From Serpentinimonas raichei (lineage in GTDB: Bacteria; Pseudomonadota; Gammaproteobacteria; Burkholderiales; Burkholderiaceae_C), in NCBI RefSeq assembly GCF_000828895.1, contig NZ_AP014568.1:875858-939857 (forward strand): a stretch of DNA of 64,000 nucleotides. The letters run 5' to 3'. The notes below the pieces were generated by a model. The model did not search any database. It worked only from the letters and a program-made list of their open reading frames with translations, and was not told where the DNA came from. Position 1 is the stretch's first letter. Each line of letters begins with the position of its first letter. This document shows positions 46,116-53,256 of the stretch, piece by piece. The position numbers were made by a program, and so were the translations under genes.

Positions 46116-47120
46116 ATGACCCCACGCATCCGCATTCGTGCCTTGGGCGCCACCCTCGCCGCCAGCGTCCTTCTGTCCACGACCGGTTTCGCAAAGGCCC
46201 AGGCCTTCCCCAGGAGGCCCATCACCATGGTCATTCCGTATCCGGCGGGCGGCCCTTCTGACCACATTGGCCGACAGGTGCAGCCGCTGGCCAGCCAAAA
46301 CCTGGGTCAGAACATCATAGTGCAAAACATCGGTGGTGCCAGCGGCACCATCGGCATCGCCCGGGCCTTGTCCGCGCCCGCCGATGGCCAAACCGTGATC
46401 CTCGGCTCGCCGATGGAGCTGATCATGGCGCCGCTGGCCTTGCAGGGTGTTGCTTACAATTCTGAAGACATGAAACTGGTGGCCTACTTGGTATCTACCA
46501 GCACCATTTTGGCGGTACGCAGCAACTTGGGCGTCAACAACGTGAACCAACTGATTGCCCTAGCGAGAAACTCTGCCAACAGGCCCCTGACCTATGGCAG
46601 CGTGGGCTACGGTTCGCTCTATCACCTGATTGGCGAAAAGTTCTCGCAAGATGCTCGCATCCCGCTCACTCACGTGCCCTACCGCGGCATCGCTCCCCTC
46701 ATGACCGACCTCATGGGAGGGCAGATCGACATGGCGTTTTTGCCCATGGCCGGCACCATCATGCAGGCTGTCAGTGCAGGCCGGATGATAGGCTTGGGCG
46801 TGACGGCCAAGACGCCGCATCCGCTGTTCAACCGATACCCGGCGCTGGCAGCCATGCCAGGTCTGGAAGCCTTGGAATTCGAGGTGTGGGCCGGCATACT
46901 GGTGCACAAGGACACGCCCGTCGCCGTTTCCGAGCGCCTCAGCCGGGCTTTCTACACCGCTTTGCAGAACACCGAGGTGCGCAACTCGCTCGAAGCAACG
47001 GGCAACAATGTCATGAGCCCGCGCAGCCTGACCGAACTGGCTGCCTTCTATCGGCAAGAGACGGAGCGCTACCGCACGATTGCCAGGAGCATGAACCTCC
47101 AACCCCGGATGGCACAATAA
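46116..47120 (+). CDS. Tripartite tricarboxylate transporter substrate-binding protein (Bug/TctC family)
   Basis: 334 residues with a Sec signal peptide (ALGATLAASVLLSTTGFAKAQA, cleaved near residue 29). Family marks: RPITMVIPYPAGGPSDHIGR, NIGGASGTIGIARALSAPADG, PYRGIAPLMTDLMGGQIDMA. Bug proteins bind small carboxylates in the periplasm, and many are orphans without TctA/B, as here. Coexpression with the M20 enzyme suggests capture of the acyl-amino acid or its product. Confidence 0.92.
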   Translation: MTPRIRIRALGATLAASVLLSTTGFAKAQAFPRRPITMVIPYPAGGPSDHIGRQVQPLASQNLGQNIIVQNIGGASGTIGIARALSAPADGQTVILGSPMELIMAPLALQGVAYNSEDMKLVAYLVSTSTILAVRSNLGVNNVNQLIALARNSANRPLTYGSVGYGSLYHLIGEKFSQDARIPLTHVPYRGIAPLMTDLMGGQIDMAFLPMAGTIMQAVSAGRMIGLGVTAKTPHPLFNRYPALAAMPGLEALEFEVWAGILVHKDTPVAVSERLSRAFYTALQNTEVRNSLEATGNNVMSPRSLTELAAFYRQETERYRTIARSMNLQPRMAQ

Positions 47121-47362
47121 GCTCGTTTTGCCTTCTGCCGCTTTCCATGGCCCTGTCTATCAGCTCCTTGGACGCCGCACGGGTCCGTCACAAGCGAGGC
47201 GGTGTCATGCCGGCGGGAGGTCATGCAGGCCCGCCTAGAGCGGGGGATGCCGACCTGCTTCGATGGACCGCCGCACATAAATGCCAGATGCTTGGCTGGC
47301 TGGAAAACAAACCGCCTGACTGGGCTTGAGAAAGTGAGCCAAAAGCGCTAACATCAGCCGAT

Positions 47363-47555
47363 ACACGCGTCGGGAGAGACTCGGTTGATTGCAGCCGGGC
47401 GCCGAAGGTGCAACCGCCCCGGAAACTCTCAGGCAAAAGGACCGGCGTGTGTGAGGTATTTTTCTGAAAAGTGGCCGTCTTAGTCAGTCGGCCCACCGCA
47501 GGAGCAAGTGGTCTGTATCGGGCCATGAATCTCTCAGGTTCCAAACAGAGGGGCG
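47363..47555 (+). ncRNA. Tandem glycine riboswitch
   Basis: Aptamer 1 (about 47363-47451) has the conserved cores CGGGAGAGACTC, GCGCCGAAGGTGCAA and GGAAACTCTCAGGCAAAAGG, closed by ACACGC/GCGTGT. Aptamer 2 (about 47457-47555) is more diverged, with CCGCAGGAGCAAG and TGAATCTCTCAGG, ending CAGAGGGG. The double arrangement is typical. It ends about 55 nt before the DadA-like start; glycine binding usually turns expression on, here for amino-acid oxidation. Confidence 0.9.
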
Positions 47556-47608
47556 CGTCTCACGCATCCGGCGTTGGCGCTTCCCTTTCCGACGTTTTGG
47601 AGCCTTTC

Positions 47609-48853
47609 ATGAAATCGATCGCAGTCATTGGTGGTGGCATCACCGGGGTCACTACCGCCTATGCCTTGGCTAAAAGGGGCTTTGACGTCACCTTGTTCGA
47701 GCAAAACCGGTACGCCGCGATGGAAACTTCGTTCGCTAACGGGGGTCAACTGTCTGCCTCCAACGCCGAGGTATGGACGCACTGGTCCACAATCCTCAAG
47801 GGCTTGAAGTGGATGCTCAAGAGCGATGCGCCGCTGCTGGTCAACCCCAAGCCCAGCTGGCACAAGGTGTCGTGGTTTCTGGAGTTCATGGCGAACATTC
47901 CACACTACGAACGCAACACCACCGAAACCGCCAAGCTGGCCATTGCCGCCCGCCAGCATTTTTTTGCTTGGGCCGATGCCGAGGGTCTAGACTTCAACAG
48001 CGAAAAACGCGGGATTCTGCACATATACCGCGACAAGCAGGGCTTTGACCACGCCGGGCGCGTGAGCCAGTTGCTGGCGGCGGGTGGCTTGCCGCGCCAA
48101 CCCGTGACGCCTGACGAAATCCGCGCCATCGAGCCCACGCTGGCCGGCCAGTATTACGGCGGTTACTACACCGAAAGCGACTCCACCGGTGACATCCACA
48201 AATACACCGTCGGCTTGGCTGCGGCGGCCGAGCGTCTGGGCGCGACAATCCGCTACGGACAGCAGGTGCGCCGCCTGCGCAGCGATGGACAGGTCGCTTG
48301 GGTGACGGCCCAAGACGACGCCACCGTGGCCACCCACTGCTTTGACGGCTTGGTGGTGTGTGCCGGCGTGGCCAGCCGCGACTTGGCCGCCCAGCTCGGC
48401 GACCGCGTCAACATCTACCCGGTCAAAGGATATTCCATCACAGTAAATCTGCTGGATGAACAAAGCCAGCAAGCTGCGCCGTGGGTCAGCCTGCTGGATG
48501 ACGAAACCAAACTGGTGACCAGCCGTCTGGGTAAGGACCGTTTCCGGGTGGCTGGCACGGCCGAATTTAACGGCGTGAACAAAGACATCCGGGCCGACCG
48601 CATCAAGCCACTGATCGACTGGGTGAACCAGTGCTTCCCAGGGGTGAACACCCGTCAGGTGGTGCCGTGGGCCGGCTTGCGCCCGATGATGCCCGACATG
48701 ATGCCCCGCGTGGGCCGAGGCAAAAAGTCCAACGTGTACTACAACACCGGCCACGGCCACCTAGGCTGGACTCTGTCAGCCGGCACCGCCGACTGGGTGG
48801 CGAGCTTGGTGAGCTGCGCCAGCACCCCCGCTGTGCATGCGGTGGCGGCATGA
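47609..48853 (+). CDS. dadA: D-amino-acid dehydrogenase-like FAD oxidoreductase
   Basis: 414 residues of the DAO family. N-terminal FAD-binding IAVIGGGITGVTTAYALAKR, ETSFANGGQLSASNAEVW, central SDSTGDIHKYTVGLAAAAER and the C-terminal FAD loop TGHGHLGWTLSAGTADW. Family members oxidise D-alanine or glycine to keto acids, passing electrons to the respiratory chain. The glycine riboswitch in its leader suggests glycine, or an amino acid made from it, as the physiological substrate here; that is inference. ATG 47609 was chosen because the open frame upstream runs through the riboswitch. Confidence 0.9.
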   Translation: MKSIAVIGGGITGVTTAYALAKRGFDVTLFEQNRYAAMETSFANGGQLSASNAEVWTHWSTILKGLKWMLKSDAPLLVNPKPSWHKVSWFLEFMANIPHYERNTTETAKLAIAARQHFFAWADAEGLDFNSEKRGILHIYRDKQGFDHAGRVSQLLAAGGLPRQPVTPDEIRAIEPTLAGQYYGGYYTESDSTGDIHKYTVGLAAAAERLGATIRYGQQVRRLRSDGQVAWVTAQDDATVATHCFDGLVVCAGVASRDLAAQLGDRVNIYPVKGYSITVNLLDEQSQQAAPWVSLLDDETKLVTSRLGKDRFRVAGTAEFNGVNKDIRADRIKPLIDWVNQCFPGVNTRQVVPWAGLRPMMPDMMPRVGRGKKSNVYYNTGHGHLGWTLSAGTADWVASLVSCASTPAVHAVAA

Positions 48854-48945
48854 TTCAGGCGACAACTATCTTGACATGCGCCGAGGGGATGAACCGCAAC
48901 CGATAGCAGCCGGGTGGATCGGGAGCCTTTTGGCCGTGTGTGGCT

Positions 48946-50493
48946 TCAGACCTCGCGCCGACGTGCCAGTGGCGGATTGCCCTCGAAATAGGCCACGATG
49001 CCGCGCAGCATGGCGTCGGCCATGTGGTTCTGAAAGCGCGGGTCGCGCAGGCGGCGTTCTTCTTCTGGGTTGCTGATGAAGGTGGTTTCGATCAGCAGGC
49101 TGGGGATGTCGGGCGCGCGCAGCACGGCAAAGCCGGCTTGTTCGACGCGCGGCTTGTGCAGTCGCCCGACGCGGCCGATCTCGCGCAGCATCACGTCGCC
49201 CACGCGCAGGCTGTCGTTGATCTGCGCCGTCGTGCTCATATCAAGCAAGGTGCGCTGCAGCACGCTTTCTTGTTCGCGCAGGTTGACGCCACCCACCTGG
49301 TCGGCAGCGTTTTCGCGGTCGGCCATCCATTGGGCCGCGGCACTGGTGGCGCCGCGTTCGCTCAGCACAAAAACGCTGGAGCCTCGGGGCCTGGGGGTGA
49401 AAAACGCATCTGCGTGCACGCTCACAAACAGATCGGCCTGCACCCGGCGCGCCTTTTGCACCCGCACCCGCAGCGGCACGAAGTAGTCGCCGTCGCGCGT
49501 CATGAAGGCGCGCAGGGTGTGGCCATTGACTTGGGTGCGGTTGACGCGATCGCGCAACAAGCGGGAAATGCTCAGCACCACGTCCTTCTCGCGTGTGCCG
49601 CCAGGGCCGATGGCCCCCGGGTCTTCGCCGCCGTGGCCGGGGTCGATGGCGATAACGAGCAAGCGATCGCTGCGGCCGCCGGTGCTGCCGTGGGTGACGC
49701 GGGGCCGTGCCGGTGCCGCTGCGGTCGCTGGCACAGGCTGAACGGGTGGGGTGATCGCCGGCCTCTGGGTCAAGACCGGGGCAGCTGTGGGTGCAGCCGG
49801 TGGGGCCGGACGCGCGGTGGCGGTGGCGGCGTTTGCCGCAGGAGGGGGCGGCAGCCGGATGGTGCCCAAGCCCGCCGTGACTGGGCTGCCCTCGGCGGGC
49901 AAGCGGGCAATCAGTTCGCCCAGCGGGTCAGGTGCTCGGGTAGGGGGGGTGACACCTTCTGCGGCGCTGCCTTTAAAGCCCGCGTTGCCTGTGCTGGCCG
50001 AGGCCGGTTCCGGATTGGGTGCCGCGTCGAGCTCGCGCAGCCGTTGCGCGATCAGTTCATCCAAGGGGTCGCGGGCCTGAGCGGGGAACAGGTCGAGCAC
50101 GAGGCGGTGCTGGAAGGCCGCCACCGGGCTGAGTTGGAACACCTGCGGGTTGATCGGGCGCTTCAAATCCACCACCACCCGCACCACCCGGGCGGCGTGT
50201 TGCCCAACGCGAATCGCGGCCACGTTGGGGTCGTCGGGGCGCACCTTGCCCGTCAACTGCTGCAACATCGGCGCCAGCTCGATGCCCTCCAAGTCCAGCG
50301 CCACGCGCGGTGGGTCGGCCAGGAAATGGGGCGTGGCTTGCAGGGCGGCGTCGGACTCGATGGTGATGCGGGTGTAGTCGGGCGCGGGCCACAAGCGCAC
50401 CGCCACGATGCCGGCACCCCAGGCCAGTTGGTGCGGGCCGAGCGTAAGCACGAGGCTCGAACCCAGCCACTGCAGGGCGCTGCGGCGTCTCAT
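48946..50493 (-). CDS. amiC: N-acetylmuramoyl-L-alanine amidase (AmiC type)
   Basis: 515 residues. Signal region RRRSALQWLGSSLVLTLGPHQLAWGA has a twin-arginine look, as in AmiC. An AMIN domain (about residues 30-130, VRLWPAPDYTRITIESD) is followed by a Pro/Ala-rich linker and the zinc amidase_3 domain: VIAIDPGHGGEDPGAIGPGG, SVHADAFFTPRPRGSSVFVL, PSLLIETTFISNPEEERRL. It splits septal peptidoglycan in daughter-cell separation. Its ATG overlaps the tsaE stop as ATGA. Confidence 0.95.
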   Translation of the reverse strand: MRRRSALQWLGSSLVLTLGPHQLAWGAGIVAVRLWPAPDYTRITIESDAALQATPHFLADPPRVALDLEGIELAPMLQQLTGKVRPDDPNVAAIRVGQHAARVVRVVVDLKRPINPQVFQLSPVAAFQHRLVLDLFPAQARDPLDELIAQRLRELDAAPNPEPASASTGNAGFKGSAAEGVTPPTRAPDPLGELIARLPAEGSPVTAGLGTIRLPPPPAANAATATARPAPPAAPTAAPVLTQRPAITPPVQPVPATAAAPARPRVTHGSTGGRSDRLLVIAIDPGHGGEDPGAIGPGGTREKDVVLSISRLLRDRVNRTQVNGHTLRAFMTRDGDYFVPLRVRVQKARRVQADLFVSVHADAFFTPRPRGSSVFVLSERGATSAAAQWMADRENAADQVGGVNLREQESVLQRTLLDMSTTAQINDSLRVGDVMLREIGRVGRLHKPRVEQAGFAVLRAPDIPSLLIETTFISNPEEERRLRDPRFQNHMADAMLRGIVAYFEGNPPLARRREV

Positions 50494-50969
50494 GCCTGCA
50501 AAGCCTTCAGCAGGCGCAAACCCAGAGCGCTGCGCGCGCACAGCCGCAGCCGGCGCCGTTCGTCGGCCAGGGTTTCGAGGTGCAGGTCGAGGTCGGGCAT
50601 GGGCAGCAATCCAGCGGCTTTTTCGGGCCACTCCACCAACTTGAGGCCGGGTTCGGCAAAAAGTTCACGCAGTCCCGCATCTTCCCACTCTTGAGGGTTG
50701 ATAAATCGGTAAAAATCCGCATGAACGGCATCCATGCCAGTGCCCCGGCGGGGGTCTGCATCGAGGCGGTAGGTCTCGACGATGGCGTAACTCGGGCTTT
50801 TGATGCGGCCCGTCACGCCCAAGGCGCGCAACAAATGGCGCACAAAAGTGGTTTTGCCGCTGCCCAAATCGCCCCGCCAGTGCAAGTGGGCGTGGTCGAT
50901 CTGGGCGCAGTCGGCCAGCCGGGCGGCGAGGGCGGCGGTGGCGCTTTCGTCGGCCAGCAGCAGGGTCAC
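50490..50969 (-). CDS. tsaE: tRNA threonylcarbamoyladenosine biosynthesis ATPase TsaE
   Basis: 159 residues. Walker A in HWRGDLGSGKTTFVRHLL, then IKSPSYAIVETYRLDA and the conserved HADFYRFINPQEWEDAGL, LVEWPEKAAGLLP. Works with TsaB/C/D to make t6A37 in tRNA. No ATG fits; GTG 50969 is used (MTLLLADESATAAL), and it is the only start giving a standard N-terminus. Divergent from queG over 51 bp and coupled to amiC, the common tsaE-amiC pairing. Confidence 0.94.
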   Translation of the reverse strand: MTLLLADESATAALAARLADCAQIDHAHLHWRGDLGSGKTTFVRHLLRALGVTGRIKSPSYAIVETYRLDADPRRGTGMDAVHADFYRFINPQEWEDAGLRELFAEPGLKLVEWPEKAAGLLPMPDLDLHLETLADERRRLRLCARSALGLRLLKALQA

Positions 50970-51020
50970 GCAAGCCAGCGGCGGCGGCGTGGCGGCTTGG
51001 CTTCCTACAATCGGTGGGGT

Positions 51021-52187
51021 ATGTTCGATGCGGCTCAATTCGTTACACAGGTTCAAGGCTGGGGCCGGGAATTGGGATTCTCGCAAATCGGCGTGGCCGG
51101 TGTCGATTTGCGCCACGCCGAAGCCGGGTTGTTGCAGTGGTTGCAGGCCGGGTTTCATGGACAGATGCACTACATGGCCGCGCACGGCCTCAAGCGCGCG
51201 CGCCCGGCCGAGCTGGTTCCGGGCACCTTGAGCGTAATCACCGCCCGCATGGATTATCTGCCCGCCAGCGGCAATCCCGGCTGGCGCGAGCAGGAATGGA
51301 AGACTCTGCAGCAGCCCCTGCAAGCCAACGTGGCCTTGTACGCCCGGGGGCGCGACTACCACAAGGTGCTGCGCCAGCGGCTGCGGCGGCTGGCCGAGCG
51401 CATCGAGCAATCCTTGCGGGAGCAGGGGGGGCCTTGCGAGTCGATGTTCAAGGCCGCAGGCCAGGCCGCGCAGCAAGCCCCGAGCTGGCGCGTCTTTACC
51501 GACTCGGCCCCGGTGCTGGAGGTCGAGCTGGCACAGCGCAGCGGCCTGGGCTGGCGCGGCAAACACACGCTGGCCTTGAGCCGCGAGGCCGGTTCGATGT
51601 TTTTTTTGGGCGAGATTTTTCTCAATTTTGAGCTGCCGCCCACGGCGCCGACCAGCGCCCACTGCGGCCAATGCCAAGCCTGCCTCGAGGTCTGCCCAAC
51701 GCAGGCCATCGTGGCCCCATACCGGCTCGATGCGCGCCGCTGCATCGCCTACCTGACCATCGAGCACACCGGGCCGATTGCGCCCGAGCTGCGGCCCCTG
51801 ATCGGCAACCGCATCTACGGCTGCGACGACTGCCAATTGGTCTGCCCGTGGAACAAGTACGCCCAGCGCACCTCTGTGCCCGATTTCGAGCCGCGCGCCG
51901 CCTTGCAGGCCCCCGAGCTGCTGCGTGTTTGGGCCTGGAGCCGGGCCGAGTTTGAGCGCCACACCGAAGGCAGCCCGATCCGGCGCATCGGCCACGAGCG
52001 CTGGCTGCGCAACGTGGCGGTGGCCTTGGGCAATGCGTTGGCCAGCGACGGCTTGGAGCCACAGCAGGCGGCTGCCATCCAAGCGGCATTGCATGCCCGG
52101 ATCGAAGACACCAGCCCGTTGGTGCGCGAGCATGTGCGCTGGGCGCTGGCGCAACACCCTGCAAATCCTGTGGAGCAAGACCCATAA
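51021..52187 (+). CDS. queG: Epoxyqueuosine reductase
   Basis: 388 residues; last step of queuosine synthesis, using cobalamin and two [4Fe-4S] clusters. GFSQIGVAGVDLRHAEAGLL, catalytic Asp in VFTDSAPVLEVELAQRSGLG, WRGKHTLALSREAGSMFFLG, cluster ligands CGQCQACLEVCPTQAIV and CDDCQLVCPWNKYAQ, and a C-terminal HEAT-like tail (RNVAVALGNALAS...). ATG 51021, GGTGGGGT upstream. Confidence 0.95.
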   Translation: MFDAAQFVTQVQGWGRELGFSQIGVAGVDLRHAEAGLLQWLQAGFHGQMHYMAAHGLKRARPAELVPGTLSVITARMDYLPASGNPGWREQEWKTLQQPLQANVALYARGRDYHKVLRQRLRRLAERIEQSLREQGGPCESMFKAAGQAAQQAPSWRVFTDSAPVLEVELAQRSGLGWRGKHTLALSREAGSMFFLGEIFLNFELPPTAPTSAHCGQCQACLEVCPTQAIVAPYRLDARRCIAYLTIEHTGPIAPELRPLIGNRIYGCDDCQLVCPWNKYAQRTSVPDFEPRAALQAPELLRVWAWSRAEFERHTEGSPIRRIGHERWLRNVAVALGNALASDGLEPQQAAAIQAALHARIEDTSPLVREHVRWALAQHPANPVEQDP

Positions 52188-52210
52188 GCCCGCGCAGCCC
52201 ATGTGCCTGC

Positions 52211-52300
52211 TGGCGGAAGCGGTGAGATTCGAACTCACGAACGGGGTTACCCGTTGCCGGTTTTCAAGACCGGTGCAATCGACCACTCTGCCACGCTTCC
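52211..52300 (-). tRNA. tRNA-Ser (anticodon TGA)
   Basis: 90 nt including encoded CCA. Acceptor GGAAGCG / CGCTTCC, anticodon arm CCGGT-CTTGAAA-ACCGG (TGA), long class II variable arm AACGGGTAACCCCGTT, T-arm GTGAG-TTCGAAT-CTCAC. Decodes UCA and related serine codons. Confidence 0.97.
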
Positions 52301-52530
52301 CGATACCCAACGCACGAGCACCGATTGTAAGCGGCAAGGGACACAAGGAGGACAGCGCGGGGAGGAGCGCGCAGATAGGGTGTGCCAGTAGGAGGCAGGC
52401 AGGGATGGGTCTGTCAGGGATTTTCTGACTGCATCTCCAGTCATTTTCCGACTCATGGCGTTGCGCGGGCGGCCTACAGTCAACACCAAGCTGGGCGCAC
52501 GGTGCACCCGCAAACGCTGGAGATCATGAT

Positions 52531-53241
52531 ATGGTGACGAACAGCGACGCCTTGGGCGTCAGTGCCAATGCGCTAAATCGGCCACGGCCGGTTCCTGTGG
52601 GTATCAAAAAGTCGGTCAATCGAACCGAATACTGGCCGTTTACGCTGCGACTGGCCAGCGGTGCGCAGGATATGGCCAAGGTGCTGGAGATTCGGCACAG
52701 CGCCTACGCCCGCCATTTGCCAGAGGCCTTGAGCGCTTCGCTGCGCCAACCCGAGGCGATGGACAGCGCAGCAGGGGTGGTGATGCTGCTGGCCGAGTCA
52801 AAACTAGACGGTTCGCCCATGGGAACCATGCGCATTCAGACCAACCGCGCGCAAGCGCTGGCACTGGAGCAGTCGGTGCAATTGCCGCAGTGGATGCAGG
52901 GCTTGCCGCTGGCCGAAGCCACGCGCCTAGGCGTGAGCCTAGAGGGCTCGGCGCGCTTGGTCAAAGTGGCCCTGTTCAAGGCCTATTACCTGTATTGTTT
53001 GCAAGCCGGCATCCGCTACATGGTCATCACCGCTCGAGCACCGTTGGACCGTCAGTACGAACGCATGCTGTTCCAAGACGTGTATCCGCATCTGGGCTAC
53101 ATCCCGCTCTCGCATGTGTTCAATTTGCCGCATCGGGTTTTGTATTTGGATGTGCAAAACGTGCGTGAACAGTGGGAGGAGGTGGGACACCCGATGCTGG
53201 ATTTTATGTGCAACACGAGGCACCCCGATCTGCAACTCTGA
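52531..53241 (+). CDS. FeeM/LuxI-like N-acyltransferase (acyl amino acid or signal synthase type)
   Basis: 236 residues. Segments resemble the FeeM/autoinducer-synthase acyltransferase fold: an N-terminal IRHSAYARHLPEAL helix, GTMRIQTNRAQAL strand with the conserved Arg, the EATRLGVSLEGSARLVKVAL region corresponding to the E-x-R-L-x-V motif, then LQAGIRYMVITARAPLDRQY and PLSHVFNLPHRVLYLDVQNV. These enzymes load a long-chain acyl group from acyl carrier protein onto an amino group. The product is unknown. ATG 52531 lies downstream of GGAGATC. It is convergent with a membrane c-di-GMP enzyme 15 bp away. A 230-bp gap after the tRNA-Ser holds its promoter but no recognisable box. Confidence 0.75.
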   Translation: MVTNSDALGVSANALNRPRPVPVGIKKSVNRTEYWPFTLRLASGAQDMAKVLEIRHSAYARHLPEALSASLRQPEAMDSAAGVVMLLAESKLDGSPMGTMRIQTNRAQALALEQSVQLPQWMQGLPLAEATRLGVSLEGSARLVKVALFKAYYLYCLQAGIRYMVITARAPLDRQYERMLFQDVYPHLGYIPLSHVFNLPHRVLYLDVQNVREQWEEVGHPMLDFMCNTRHPDLQL

Positions 53242-53256
53242 AGTTGCCAGAGACTT

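Noticed and set aside
47471..47608. Longer N-terminus of the DadA-like protein
   Set aside because: The extension is encoded by the second glycine aptamer and lacks resemblance to the family; ATG 47609 gives the FAD motif at the proper place.
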